From UBA4744 sp963718995 (lineage in GTDB: Bacteria; Actinomycetota; Acidimicrobiia; Spongiisociales; UBA4744), in the NCBI GenBank assembly GCA_963718995.1, contig CAVRAP010000020.1:566664-630663 (forward strand): 64,000 bases of DNA, written 5' to 3'. Both the position numbers and the translations under genes were made by a program. Below the pieces are notes generated by a model that was given only the letters and a program-made list of their open reading frames with translations, ran no database searches and had not been told where the DNA came from. Shown here piece by piece: positions 27,629-37,364 of the stretch (positions are counted from its first letter, which is position 1; the number at the start of each line of letters is the position of its first letter).

Positions 27629-28057
27629 AGCGGGGATGATACGCCGGGGGCCGGGCAATTCGACGGGGCGGCCCGAACGCCCTCAGCACCCCAACGCAGA
27701 CCTTCCCGGCCCCAGATTCAGGCTGGAGATCCCTCCGTGAATGCATGTGCCGGTTCGGCTCGGAATCGAATGGGTGCCATGCCCAGGCGACGCGTGATTA
27801 TGCGCTGGCTGAGCGGCCGGTTTCCAGAAAAAGGTAGAAACAGCGCCGATTGCAGCAACCCAACCTCCCTACCGGTTCTGCTCGGAACGAGGTGCGCCGA
27901 GTGATCTGGGCGGACGCCTCCCAAATGTGCGTACATGGTCGCCGCTGGTGGTGCTCAGCTACCCAACACAAAGCGCCACCGAGGGACAGTTTCGCTCGTC
28001 ATCGCCTGCCAGCTGAGGGCATGGCTCGGCCTCGGACGGCCTCCGGGGCAGGTGCAG
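27629..28057. other. Intergenic region, no gene recognised
   Basis: 429 bases between two minus-strand genes. Open frames here have biased, shadow-like composition and no ribosome site. No RNA gene, repeat or clear terminator was seen. Confidence 0.4.
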
Positions 28058-28492
28058 CTAGGCGGTTGCCTTCTTGCCCTTCGCCCGCTTCTCGATCTCC
28101 CGCTTGCCCCACTCGAGGTTCTTCTCCCACCCCTTTCGCAGCATGGGGTCGAGGAAACGGCTGATCAAGGGAACGGCAAGGCGGCTGTCCATTTCGTGGG
28201 TCACCTTCGACCCGTCATTGTCCGGCTCGACAGTCTGCGTTTGGGTTCCCTCCATCGCTCCGAAGTTCCGGACGGCAATTCGCTCGCCGGGGACGTAGTC
28301 GGTGAAGACCGTCACCCCTTTGCGTGGCATGCCGAGCATCTTGAAGGTCCATTCGTACGAGTTGCCGACAACATCTGGGCTCTCGTACACGGCCTCCATC
28401 GTCATGCCCGGTGGGGTGGCGGTCGTATCGAGCATGAAGGAGAGCACTTGTTCCGGCGTCGCGTCGACGTGCACGGTCTTGGTGGCTTTCAT
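28058..28492 (-). CDS. SRPBCC (START-like) family protein
   Basis: 144 residues; ATG with GAGGAGG upstream. It begins MKATKTVHVDATPEQVLSFM, the standard start of polyketide-cyclase/START-like SRPBCC proteins, and continues with YEWTFKMLGMPRKG and TQTQTVEPDNDGSKVTHEMD strands. A final amphipathic helix is Lys/Arg-rich. These proteins bind hydrophobic ligands; the ligand is unknown. Confidence 0.82.
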   Translation of the reverse strand: MKATKTVHVDATPEQVLSFMLDTTATPPGMTMEAVYESPDVVGNSYEWTFKMLGMPRKGVTVFTDYVPGERIAVRNFGAMEGTQTQTVEPDNDGSKVTHEMDSRLAVPLISRFLDPMLRKGWEKNLEWGKREIEKRAKGKKATA

Positions 28493-28965
28493 CGGTCGCA
28501 CCTCCTCGGCGTTCAGGGCTAACTCCATTATCACCCCTGATTGGGCAGCCCGCTAGAGGCGAAAGCCGGCCCTGAAGGCGAATCCCCGTCGCAAGACGTC
28601 GCAGCCGCCGTGCCCGCACGCCTGTGGCGAGCGACATGCTCGGGCGACATCCACAAAGTGACGGTTGCTGACCAGAAGCCTCAGGAGGATGTGCGAGTAA
28701 TACTGGACCCTGCGGTCCGTCCCGTCTGCCTAGTTCCTCGACATGCCTGAACCAGCGCCTTCGTCGCCGTGGATCTCCTCGGACGCAACGAGAACGCCGA
28801 ACAACTGATACCGAGGGATATCGCCCATTCCACCAAGTGCGCTGGATCGTCACGTCGAGGAGCGGTTCTCGTTGCGTTGATTGAAGACAGGGCGTGAGGT
28901 TCTGTCTTCTCGACGGTTGTTCAGAGGGCGTGTCGGCTATCGCAGCTTCCTTGCGGGGTACTCGG
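28493..28965. other. Intergenic region with inverted repeats, no gene recognised
   Basis: 473 bases without a convincing gene. It holds a 12-base inverted repeat (CGCAACGAGAAC at 28784-28795 and its complement at 28865-28876) and a hairpin GAAGACAG...CTGTCTTC at 28883-28909 with an 11-base loop. The hairpin lies just past the 3' end of the minus-strand membrane protein gene and could act as its terminator, but no T-run follows. Confidence 0.4.
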
Positions 28966-29712
28966 TCAGCCAACTCGTAGCAATTTGGATATTCGCCCTG
29001 TCAGCAGTTGTGTGACGCGGTCAAGGGCAACAGCGATGCCCAAGCTCGGGATGGCAAACAGCAGGATCCACGGATCCCATTGGTATGACGCGCCCTCACC
29101 CACAACGATAAAGGTGGCCAGCGCAGCGGCCCGGAAACCATGCTCGACCGGAGAACTGACGGGAAGAGTCACCCACCCAGCAACGAAGATCAATCCGCCC
29201 AGCCGATAGGGCTCGTCAAAAAGACCCCAATCGCCATTCAGTATCAGCACACCGCTTATCACGATCGCTGAGCCAAGTGCTGCCCATCTCGCTGCGTCAC
29301 GCCATCGGGCGATACTTGCGATCACGACCGGCAACGCAACGAGCGTCACGGTCTGCAACATCCCCAGCACTATCGCGGTGAGGATATCGCCTTCACATCC
29401 TGAGAAGTCGTCTGGACAGGGCCGCTGATTGGGATCACCGACGGCCAGCGCCACGAGCAACCCGATCACCAGACTTCCCGCGGCTAACCCCCCCAACACC
29501 CGCCTGTTGAACAGTCGAGTATCTTGTGGAGCCACGCCCCAACGAACCGATCCAGCCACCGCAAGCACGCCGACAGCCAAGACTGTCGTGACGGCGACGA
29601 ACGTGACCCGACCGTCGATCCAAGAGACATCGTTCTCTCCATTGCTGCCGAACGCAACAAGCAGCATCGGGGCTGCAGCCCAGCGGGCCGAGCTGTCGAA
29701 CACACCTGACAT
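28966..29712 (-). CDS. Multipass membrane protein of unknown function
   Basis: 248 residues; the ATG at 29712 has GGGAGGTCGGAG upstream. About seven transmembrane helices (for example VTFVAVTTVLAVGVLAVAGS, LGGLAAGSLVIGLLVALAVG, ILTAIVLGMLQTVTLVALPV). A small loop with CPDDFSGCEGD holds two cysteines. No family is recognised. Confidence 0.72.
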   Translation of the reverse strand: MSGVFDSSARWAAAPMLLVAFGSNGENDVSWIDGRVTFVAVTTVLAVGVLAVAGSVRWGVAPQDTRLFNRRVLGGLAAGSLVIGLLVALAVGDPNQRPCPDDFSGCEGDILTAIVLGMLQTVTLVALPVVIASIARWRDAARWAALGSAIVISGVLILNGDWGLFDEPYRLGGLIFVAGWVTLPVSSPVEHGFRAAALATFIVVGEGASYQWDPWILLFAIPSLGIAVALDRVTQLLTGRISKLLRVG

Positions 29713-29953
29713 CTCCGACCTCCCACTCAGCAGACGACTGACGGACCTGGCTGTATGGCGCTTCGTAGTCACTTCGTCGGTATCGGCACTGGTACCAAAA
29801 CAATTGACGACATTGACCGCCCAGATCCGGCTGATATGCGCCATAACGCACATTCCGCGGAGTGCTCGTTAACGGCACGGATGCGCTCGTTACGTTTGCG
29901 ACTCCTCGGCTCACCGGACGTACTCCGGTCCGGGGACTGACGACCGGAAAGGC

Positions 29954-31537
29954 CTACCCCTCGCTGCCGAAGACTTCGGCGACGGCATCATCGGCGAGAG
30001 CCTGACCGGCCTCCTCGTACAGGTTGCGGGCGACATCAACGCCTGCTTCGCGAAGTTCTGCAACCTGGTCCGGGTAGGTGGCGATCGATGCGATCCGGGC
30101 GTTGGGGAGAAACTCGCGAACCCGCCGGGCGCATTCGAGATTGGCCTGGTGGCTACTCATGGAAGCGACCACCAGCTCCACGTGGGGATGGAACCGGACC
30201 CGCTCCCAGAAGTCCCGGTCGAGGGCGTCGCCCCGCACCGCATCGCGCCCCTCGCTGCGATGCTGCTCAACGGTCTCGTCGCGTCGATCGACCCCGACCA
30301 CCACCGGCCCCCTTCGCAAGACCATCTCGTCGTAGGCACCGGTGCCCACCCGGCCCATCCCGAAGACCAACACTCGCGCATCCCCGCAGTCGATGATGGC
30401 GTCCTCGGGAGCGGAGGGATGCCGTTCCAGAGCGGTGAGCTGTTTCGACCACCGTTCATACAGGCGGTATCGGGCGGTGCTGGCCGCGGAGGCCAGAACG
30501 AAGGAGGCCCCAACCGCCACGGCCACCGTCGAGACCCACGCCTGATCGATGAGGCCGGCCGATAGTGCGGCTGCTCCGACGATCAGCCCGAACTCGCTGT
30601 AGGTCGAAAGGGTCAAGGACGCATGCAACGAGGTCCTGGCGCGGAGACGGGACCGGGTGAACAACCAGAAGAAGCCGCCACTCCGGAGGGGTATCAGGAT
30701 CAGGATCGTCAGCCCGACGATCCAGGCAGTCGGGGACGGGGCACCTCCCAATCCAATGGATAGAAAGAATCCGACCAGGAGCAGGTCCTTGAATCCCAGC
30801 AACCGGTCGGCCATCTCTCCCGACCGAATGTGCCCGGAGAGGACGAGGCCGGCGACCAGAGCTCCCAGATCGGGTTTGAGCCCGATCAGGCTGAAGGTAC
30901 CTGCACCGACCCCGACGGCGAGCGTGAAGCCGAGCAGCACGAGGACTTCCCCGTGTCCACTCCGATTGAGCAACCATCCGAACACCGGACGGGCGACGAA
31001 GATGGCGGGCACGACCAGGAGGGCCCAGGCAGAGGGCCATTCCCCGGCAACAACCACCAGGAAGACAACGGCGAAGAGGTCTTGCATGATGAGGACCCCT
31101 ACCGCCAGTCGCCCGCTCAACGACGCCGACTCGTTGGCGATTTCGAGCGCCTTGACGGCGAACACCGTGCTTGAGAAGGAGAACGCAAACCCGATAATGG
31201 CAGCCGAGCCGAGATCCAGATCACGCGCCAGAGGCACCCCGAGGGCACCGAACCCGAGAAGCAGACCGCCGACCACCACGGTGAACCCGGCTGCCACCAG
31301 CGTGGCACTCCCCCACACCTCGGGTCGGGCCAGCGTGCGGAGGCGAAGCTTGAGACCGATCCCGAACAAGAGGAGCAGCACCCCGATCTCGGAGATGGAC
31401 TCAATGGCCGCGCTTGATTCGTATCCGAAGGCGTGGAGCACGAAGCCGGCTACGAGGTAGCCCACCAGTGGTGGCAGTCCGCCCGCCCTGGCCAGGAGAC
31501 CAAATCCGAAGGCAGCGATGAGAAAGGTGATCTCCAT
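29954..31537 (-). CDS. CPA2-type cation:proton antiporter with TrkA-N domain
   Basis: 527 residues from the ATG at 31537. About 12 transmembrane helices form a Na+/H+ exchanger domain (GLLARAGGLPPLVGYLVAGF; ISEIGVLLLLFGIGLKLRL is the typical KefB/RosB signature). From about residue 390 a Rossmann TrkA-N/RCK-like domain follows (ARVLVFGMGRVGTGAYDEM, VVVGVDRRDETVEQHR). Such proteins exchange K+ or Na+ for protons and are gated through the nucleotide-binding domain. The ion is not determined by the sequence. Confidence 0.92.
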   Translation of the reverse strand: MEITFLIAAFGFGLLARAGGLPPLVGYLVAGFVLHAFGYESSAAIESISEIGVLLLLFGIGLKLRLRTLARPEVWGSATLVAAGFTVVVGGLLLGFGALGVPLARDLDLGSAAIIGFAFSFSSTVFAVKALEIANESASLSGRLAVGVLIMQDLFAVVFLVVVAGEWPSAWALLVVPAIFVARPVFGWLLNRSGHGEVLVLLGFTLAVGVGAGTFSLIGLKPDLGALVAGLVLSGHIRSGEMADRLLGFKDLLLVGFFLSIGLGGAPSPTAWIVGLTILILIPLRSGGFFWLFTRSRLRARTSLHASLTLSTYSEFGLIVGAAALSAGLIDQAWVSTVAVAVGASFVLASAASTARYRLYERWSKQLTALERHPSAPEDAIIDCGDARVLVFGMGRVGTGAYDEMVLRRGPVVVGVDRRDETVEQHRSEGRDAVRGDALDRDFWERVRFHPHVELVVASMSSHQANLECARRVREFLPNARIASIATYPDQVAELREAGVDVARNLYEEAGQALADDAVAEVFGSEG

Positions 31538-31619
31538 GCGTGGTGCGATTATGACACCCGTTCGTGGGTTCCGGACCAAAGATCGATCGGTTCCCGAACC
31601 GATCGCGAATAACGACCGG

Positions 31620-32552
31620 CTACGCGCCGTGGGCTAGGGAAGTCTCAGCGACCACCCCGACCTCTTTCGGATCCCGGGCTCCCAACAAACTCATCCACGT
31701 GATTGCTCCCGCCAGGACCAGCATCCCCAGCCACTGCGACGACGTCAGGACCGCACCGAACGCGAGATAGTTGACCGCGGCAGCCGACAGCGGGAACGCC
31801 AGCTCGGCGATCGTCGCCGCCGAAGCGGGGGTGCGGGACAGTCCCCGGTAGTAGATCAGCATTGCGGCCAACCCGGGAACGAGAGCCAGCACGATGATGG
31901 CCAGCACGTCCTGGCCGTCGGAGACCCCGACCGGAGGGCCGGCTTGCAGAATCCAGATGAGCCCGGCAACCGGCATGCCAATCGCGAACCGCCAGGCGGT
32001 GAGGTCGCGGAACTCGAGGCGGGCCGACAAGCGGCGCCCCAACACGGTCCCCATGCCCCACAAGGCGGCCGCCCCGACCGCCAGCAAGGCCGGCGCGAGT
32101 TGGGTGACGGACACCTGCAGAGGATCGGGGAAAGCAATCAGATAGGCGCCACCCAGCCCGGCCACCAGGAACAACCAGTAGCGGGATAAGAGGGCTTCGC
32201 CAAGGAGCAGCCTCGCTCCCAGGACGGCCACCAGCGGTTGGAGTTTCTGGAGCAGGAGCGGTGTGTTGGGATCACCGTATGAGAAGGCTGCGGTGAACAA
32301 GATGGTTGCGGTTGCCGAAGCGCCGGCCCCGATCAGGAACAACGCCACCAGATCCCCGGCCCCCAATTTGGCTACAAGCCGCCGGGAGCGCAGCAACCAG
32401 GGAATGGTCAACACCACCAGCACGATGTGCTCGAAAAAGACAACCGTGGCGGCCGGAAGTTCCAGAGCAAGACCGCGCCGGAACAGGGCATCCGTTCCCC
32501 ACAGGGCGGCCGCCAGGGCCACCCAGGCGATCCCGGTCTTCTGCTTCGACAT
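31620..32552 (-). CDS. EamA/DMT family transporter
   Basis: 310 residues from the ATG at 32552, ten hydrophobic helices in two EamA repeats (GIAWVALAAALWGTDALFRR, and from the middle ALLAVGAAALWGMGTVLGRR). Drug/metabolite exporters of this type usually export amino acids or similar metabolites; the substrate is unknown. Confidence 0.9.
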   Translation of the reverse strand: MSKQKTGIAWVALAAALWGTDALFRRGLALELPAATVVFFEHIVLVVLTIPWLLRSRRLVAKLGAGDLVALFLIGAGASATATILFTAAFSYGDPNTPLLLQKLQPLVAVLGARLLLGEALLSRYWLFLVAGLGGAYLIAFPDPLQVSVTQLAPALLAVGAAALWGMGTVLGRRLSARLEFRDLTAWRFAIGMPVAGLIWILQAGPPVGVSDGQDVLAIIVLALVPGLAAMLIYYRGLSRTPASAATIAELAFPLSAAAVNYLAFGAVLTSSQWLGMLVLAGAITWMSLLGARDPKEVGVVAETSLAHGA

Positions 32553-32754
32553 CGGGCTCCGTTCCGGAATTGAGAGCGCCAAGATAGCCGGGAGCAACCA
32601 TTGTGAGTACCTCGGTTTGCTTGGTCCGACGCTGGGGCCGGGCCAGTCTGAAACGGTCGTCGTTGACCGTCAGGCTGCCGGTGGGGCCAACCGCCATGGC
32701 GCAACGGACTTCTGGCCCCTTCAGCCACGCGACCGGCTTCCGTACGGTGGAAGC

Positions 32755-33214
32755 ATGGAACAGACATTGACGCATCCCGAACCTGTCCGCACCAAGCCCG
32801 GACCCTCGCCTGCCACCCGGCGGTTCGGCTACATGGTGGCCATCCTGGTCAACGTTGCCCTTGTCATCGCCGCCAACAACCTGCTGGCGTGGGACATCTT
32901 CCCGTTCCTGACGAACGACTTCGAACGGGTCTTGCCGATCCTCAACGTGTCGCTGGGAGCGGCCATCGCCGTGAACCTGGTCTATCTCGGCTTCGACGCC
33001 GGGTGGTTCAAGTCGCTGACCCAGATCGGGCTGCTCGCCGATCAGCCTGGTCGTCACCGTGCGCATCTACCAGGTATTCCCCTTCGACTTCTCGGCCTAC
33101 GAATTCGGCTGGAAGTCGGTGGCCGAATGGGCTCTCATCCTGGCCATAGTCGCTGTCGGCATCGGCGTGGTTGCCGAGTTGATCAGACTGGCGAAGGGCA
33201 ATACCCGCTCATAA
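32755..33214 (+). CDS. Small multipass membrane protein, frameshifted
   Basis: From ATG 32755 the protein runs MEQTLTHPEPVRTKPGPSPA and three helices (YMVAILVNVALVIAANNLLA, LPILNVSLGAAIAVNLVYLG) to GLLA at about 33036. The continuation ISLVVTVRIYQVFPFDFSAY and EWALILAIVAVGIGVVAELI lies in another frame and ends at 33214. Removing one base from GCCGATC near 33036-33042 yields a single 152-residue four-helix protein. Function unknown. Confidence 0.7.
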
Positions 33215-33335
33215 CGATCGTTCCGGGCCGATCGTGTGGGCGATGGGGGGTGCCACGAGCCGTTCTCCGCGCAGCCGTGCGCAGCACCCCCGTACCGCTA
33301 CGCTCCTTCCCTCAAAGGGGGTTGCTACGAGCCTG

Positions 33336-34691
33336 ATGGATGACCGACCGGAAACGAAATACGCCGACACCGGTGAAGGCCAGGTCGCCTACCAGCAATT
33401 TGGAACGGGTCCCACCGACCTCATCTACATGACCTCTCTCGAGTCGCACGCCGAGATGATCTGGGACCACCCGATTCCCGCTCACTACTTCGAACGGCTG
33501 GCCTCATTCAGCCGGGTCCTCTACTTCGACAATCGTGGTTCCGGAGCCTCAGACGGCATACCATTGGGAAAGCCTCCCACCCCCGAAAACTGGACGGACG
33601 ACGCCCGCGTCGTCATGGACGCTGCGGCCATTGATAGGGCGGCGGTCGTGGCCGAAGTCGAAGGCGGTTTCATGGGCATGACGTTCGCGGCGATTCACCC
33701 GGAGAGGACCACGGCGTTGGTGCTGATCAACACCTTTCCCAGGTTGATGCGAGCGGATGACTATCCGATCGGGATGCCTGAAGAAATGCGGGAATCGGTT
33801 GTGCAGTGGGCTCGCGCATCGTGGGGCCGGCCCGGCTACTTCGATCTCATGCTCCCGAGCAAAAAGGATGATTCCGGGTTCCAGGAATGGCTGGGAAGGT
33901 ATCAACGGATAGCCGCCACGCCCAACACGGCCATCACGCTGTACGAGAGCTTTGGCATGCAGGTTGATCTCCGCTCGATCCTCACATCAATCAATGTTCC
34001 GACATTGGTGATCTGCCGCAAGGAAGCCGCCTGGCACCGCCCGGAGTACAGCCGGTATTTGGCCGAACACATTCCCGACGCAAAGCTCGTCGAGCTGCCG
34101 GGCGCCGACACGCATCCAGTGTTCGCCGCCGACCCCGAACCTGTGCTGAATGAGATCGAGGAGTTCGTCACCGGCGTGCGTTCCGTACCGGTGCCTGATA
34201 GGACCCTGGCCACGGTGATGTTCACGGACATCGTCGACTCAACCCAGCACGCGGCCCGACTCGGCGATCGCGATTGGCTCGACTTGTTGGGACGACACCA
34301 TCGGATGACCCGCGACTACCTCGACAGGTATCGGGGCCGGGAGATCAAGACAACCGGAGACGGAATCCTGGCGACGTTCGACGGCCCGACCAGGGCGGTG
34401 ACGTGCGCGGCCCGTATTCGGGCGGCCGGCCAGGCCCTGGGGATAGACATCAGGGTCGGCTTGCACACCGGCGAGATCGAACTGAGCGGTGACGACATCG
34501 GCGGAATGGCCGTCAATATTGCCTCACGGGTGATGGCCGTCAACGTCGGAGGCGGTGTGGCAGCATCGAGCACGGTGCGTGATCTCGTGGTCGGATCAGG
34601 AATCGAGTTCAACGCCATTGGCACCAGGGAGATGAAGGGCGTGCCCGGCGAATGGAACCTGTTCGAGCTGGTCTCCATTCCATCGGTCTAG
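33336..34691 (+). CDS. Alpha/beta-hydrolase-like sensor fused to class III cyclase
   Basis: 451 residues. Residues ~10-280 follow the alpha/beta-hydrolase fold (YFDNRGSGASDG oxyanion/acid region, VPTLVICRKEA, GADTHPVFAADPEP with the histidine). The nucleophile elbow usually written G-x-S-x-G-G is AEVEGGF here, so the catalytic serine is missing and hydrolysis is unlikely. Residues ~285-450 are a cyclase with both metal sites, MFTDIVDSTQ and KTTGDGILATF. The hydrolase part probably senses a ligand. A weak purine run lies 13 bases before the ATG. Confidence 0.88.
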   Translation: MDDRPETKYADTGEGQVAYQQFGTGPTDLIYMTSLESHAEMIWDHPIPAHYFERLASFSRVLYFDNRGSGASDGIPLGKPPTPENWTDDARVVMDAAAIDRAAVVAEVEGGFMGMTFAAIHPERTTALVLINTFPRLMRADDYPIGMPEEMRESVVQWARASWGRPGYFDLMLPSKKDDSGFQEWLGRYQRIAATPNTAITLYESFGMQVDLRSILTSINVPTLVICRKEAAWHRPEYSRYLAEHIPDAKLVELPGADTHPVFAADPEPVLNEIEEFVTGVRSVPVPDRTLATVMFTDIVDSTQHAARLGDRDWLDLLGRHHRMTRDYLDRYRGREIKTTGDGILATFDGPTRAVTCAARIRAAGQALGIDIRVGLHTGEIELSGDDIGGMAVNIASRVMAVNVGGGVAASSTVRDLVVGSGIEFNAIGTREMKGVPGEWNLFELVSIPSV

Positions 34692-34761
34692 CCATCCCCG
34701 GTCACCTGGAAGGGTGTCACCGGGTCCCTTGTCCCGGAACCCTGGCTCCTCGGCGGTCCCT

Positions 34762-35463
34762 TCACGTGCGGGTTTTGACCATCCGAAAAAGGATGAAGCC
34801 CGGTTCGGTTGACAGCCTCTGGTAGCTGTTCGGATGGCTCTTGGCCATGTCCGGCTGCGGGGCGGGTTCCACGAGCCGCTCGATCAGGAAGCCTGCCTCC
34901 GTGAACTCAGCAGCCAATTGAGTGAGTGGCATACGCCACGCGGTGATCTCCCAGCCGGTGCTCCACCTCTCCGTCACGGCTTCGATAGCGAAGTACGAAC
35001 CTCCCAGCCTGTGCCAGTCCCCGGCAGGGTGGTGCGTGCTCACCACAAACGCCCCGTCGGGCCGGAGCATTCGGCGAACCTCGGCCAAGAAGCCCGCCCG
35101 ATCGTTGAGGTAGTGATAGACCAGGGCGTTCAAGACGATGTCGATACTCTGGTCTGCTACCCAAAGGAACGGTTCTTCCAACGAATGGACCCGCACGTCG
35201 GCTTGATCACCGACCTGGGCCCGGGCCAGCTCGATCATGTTGGGCGAGGCGTCGCATCCCAGGACCTTGGCTCCCCGCCCGATCAGCTCAGCGACATAGA
35301 TGCCCGGCCCACATCCTGCATCCAGCACAACCTTGCCCTCGACATCGCCGATCAAGTCGAGCATGGCCGGCCGGTCATAGAGAGCGTTGTACGGTGCCGT
35401 GTCGGCATGCGCCTCATACTCGGCAGCGAAAGCATCGTATTGGTTTGGCTCAGGAGCGGGCAT
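34762..35463 (-). CDS. Class I SAM-dependent methyltransferase
   Basis: 233 residues from the ATG at 35463. Motif I is VVLDAGCGPGIYVAELI, motif II AKVLGCDASPNMIELAR, and the post-motif region IDIVLNALVYHYLNDRAGF. UbiE/BioC-like fold; the acceptor molecule is unknown. There is no ribosome site, but CATAAT seven bases upstream suggests leaderless transcription. Confidence 0.88.
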   Translation of the reverse strand: MPAPEPNQYDAFAAEYEAHADTAPYNALYDRPAMLDLIGDVEGKVVLDAGCGPGIYVAELIGRGAKVLGCDASPNMIELARAQVGDQADVRVHSLEEPFLWVADQSIDIVLNALVYHYLNDRAGFLAEVRRMLRPDGAFVVSTHHPAGDWHRLGGSYFAIEAVTERWSTGWEITAWRMPLTQLAAEFTEAGFLIERLVEPAPQPDMAKSHPNSYQRLSTEPGFILFRMVKTRT

Positions 35464-35470
35464 GGGTCCG

Positions 35471-35476
35471 ATTATG
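35471..35476 (-). promoter_or_regulatory. Candidate -10 box for leaderless methyltransferase mRNA
   Basis: CATAAT on the minus strand lies seven bases before the methyltransferase ATG and no Shine-Dalgarno sequence is present. No good -35 element is seen. Confidence 0.35.
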
Positions 35477-35583
35477 GTCGTTGACCGGGTCGGACCTGTG
35501 ACCGCGACATTGCAGTCGGTTGTGTCTGGCCCGGAACCTCGCCGAATCTGCTTGGCTAGAAGTCCAATCGAATGGAGAACCCG

Positions 35584-36012
35584 ATGGCGGAAACGGACCG
35601 CAAGAAGATGCGCTTCATGTGGAAGGCACACAAGCTGGCCTGGAATCTGTCCGGCGGGCGTTTGGGTCGCACCATGGGCGGTGTCCCGGTGCTGGAGCTG
35701 GTGACGACCGGTCATCGTTCGGGACTGGAGCGGCAGATCCTGATCTGGTACTTCAACTTCCCGGAAGGTCCGGCGATCATCGGCACCAACGCCGGTCTCG
35801 ACACCGATCCGGCCTGGGTGAAGAACTTGCGAGCCAATCCTCTGGCCCGGGCCCGTTGGGACGGGCAGTGGCACGACGTTCGGGCGGTCGAGTTGAGCGG
35901 CGCCGATCACGAGAAGGTCTGGAACGCCGGGGTCGCGGCCAGTGCCGGCTATGCGGAATACCAGGAGACGCTGACCCGCCCGATCCCCATCATCAGCCTT
36001 GAGCCCCGCTGA
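35584..36012 (+). CDS. Deazaflavin (F420)-dependent nitroreductase family protein
   Basis: 142 residues from the ATG at 35584, with GGAG upstream; an ATG at 35572 is also in frame. The core VLELVTTGHRSGLERQILIW, then PAIIGTNAGLDTDPAWVKNL and ANPLARARWDG, is typical of the DDN/nitroreductase-quinone-reductase family. It converges with the methyltransferase operon and almost touches it (three bases). Confidence 0.85.
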   Translation: MAETDRKKMRFMWKAHKLAWNLSGGRLGRTMGGVPVLELVTTGHRSGLERQILIWYFNFPEGPAIIGTNAGLDTDPAWVKNLRANPLARARWDGQWHDVRAVELSGADHEKVWNAGVAASAGYAEYQETLTRPIPIISLEPR

Positions 36013-36015
36013 CCG

Positions 36016-37041
36016 TCAGTCGAAGAGGGCGAACTCGCCGGCGGACCGCCCTTCGAGCGGCACGTAGGCGGGGACCGCATGGTGGGGGGTGTCGAGGTAC
36101 ACCTTCGCTTCGGGAGCCTGGGCGAATTTGCCGTGACTCCACCGCACCTCGATATGCCCGGAAACCTCCGCCGTAGCTCCGGAATGCTGGTCGACGTAGG
36201 TCGCGTCCCATCCGACGATGGGCTGGCCCCGGTCCGGTTCGGGCCGGTGATGGAACGAGACAAACCGGTGCGAGACCCGCAGATCCCAGGGGGTCTGCAC
36301 CCGATACGCCAAAGGATGACCTTCGGCAGATTCGCCCAGAACGAAGTAGGGAGCCGATTGGAGACGCAAGAGACGCCACATCATTTCTTCTTGCGACCGT
36401 TTGGTCCTCAGGTACGAGTCCCAGCGGTTGGACGAACCGGCGGCGGCGTCGAAGGCGAATTGACGGTAGGCACGTTTGGCGTTGTCGGTGAGGCTCCTGG
36501 GTAGTGACTTCTTGAGGAGCAGGCGGTGGTCGCTGGTCAGGTCGGTGGCCCGGTTCGGTAGGGAGGCTTGCGGGATCAGCCGCCGGCACTCGTCGTAGAG
36601 CATCTGATACGACTCCGGGGCAACCGCATGGAACCAGTCATCGGCGGTGCTGGCGGGGTCGAACAGGTTGGCCGGCGACGCGTTGGTGAGGATGTTCGAC
36701 CCGTACTTGCAGGACACCAGATAGACGTGGTCGACCCGGAGGTCGGCGGGGATCTGCTCGTAACCGGGCGGACGGTGAGCGCCTTTCCATTCGACGATCC
36801 AGGGCGGCCGGCCGCGCAATCCTTCCTCCGATCGGGCGAACCGGACCCCGTTGCTCCAGGCGGTGGCGAAGGCCCGGCTGTGCTCTCCGGACCGGTAGGC
36901 GGCCACCAACCGGTCGTAGACCTCGTCGTCGACGTTGTGAAATCCGGGCGGTCGCATCCCGATGGCGTGCTCGAGGTTGGAGTATCCAAACATGCCCAAC
37001 CCGGTCACGATTTCGGTGATCTCGGTGCGGATGGCGGGCAC
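36016..37041 (-). CDS. Unrecognised protein of the methyltransferase operon; candidate endonuclease
   Basis: 341 residues from a GTG, two bases after the stop of the 106-residue gene. No known family is recognised. A segment at about residues 80-125 contains PWIVEWKGAH (E-x-K) followed by DHVYLVSCKYGSNIL, reminiscent of the acidic/lysine core of PD-(D/E)xK nucleases. The C-terminal half is rich in Trp, Arg and His (SHRFVSFHHRPEPDR). Being the last gene of a methyltransferase operon makes a restriction enzyme the leading guess, but the catalytic assignment is not secure. Confidence 0.7.
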   Translation of the reverse strand: MPAIRTEITEIVTGLGMFGYSNLEHAIGMRPPGFHNVDDEVYDRLVAAYRSGEHSRAFATAWSNGVRFARSEEGLRGRPPWIVEWKGAHRPPGYEQIPADLRVDHVYLVSCKYGSNILTNASPANLFDPASTADDWFHAVAPESYQMLYDECRRLIPQASLPNRATDLTSDHRLLLKKSLPRSLTDNAKRAYRQFAFDAAAGSSNRWDSYLRTKRSQEEMMWRLLRLQSAPYFVLGESAEGHPLAYRVQTPWDLRVSHRFVSFHHRPEPDRGQPIVGWDATYVDQHSGATAEVSGHIEVRWSHGKFAQAPEAKVYLDTPHHAVPAYVPLEGRSAGEFALFD

Positions 37042-37043
37042 GG

Positions 37044-37364
37044 TCAGGCGTCCCGGAACAGCCGCTTGAATTGGAGCTGCGCCCCGATCAGCTCGCCGGG
37101 GAGTTCGTCCCGCCCGTAGACCGGCAGGAAGGTGTACACGTCGACGGCCACCCCGGACAGTTCCATCCAGGTCACTACGGCATCACCCCACCGTTCGTCG
37201 AGCAGGGCTTTGCGTAGCTCGTCGGCTCCTTCGCGGGTGAGAAGCGCCGGGTCGGTATCGGCGACCAGTTCGAGAGCGAGCAATCGTTGCAAGACGTCGA
37301 TGTCTTCGCCCAGGTAGACCGCCGGAGGGTCGAAGCGCACGACCGCGTACGCGACGCCGTTCAT
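37044..37364 (-). CDS. Unrecognised small protein of the methyltransferase operon
   Basis: 106 residues; its ATG overlaps the methyltransferase stop by four bases (ATGA), so translation is coupled. Acidic, helical, no signal peptide (VYLGEDIDVLQRLLALELV, LRKALLDERWGDAVVTWMEL). It could be a subunit or controller of the neighbouring enzymes; no helix-turn-helix is obvious. Confidence 0.7.
   Translation of the reverse strand: MNGVAYAVVRFDPPAVYLGEDIDVLQRLLALELVADTDPALLTREGADELRKALLDERWGDAVVTWMELSGVAVDVYTFLPVYGRDELPGELIGAQLQFKRLFRDA

Noticed and set aside
28215..28973. Minus-strand frame of 252 codons covering the 28.5-28.9 kb gap
   Set aside because: Arg/Ser/Pro-rich, no ribosome site, overlaps the real SRPBCC gene in another frame.
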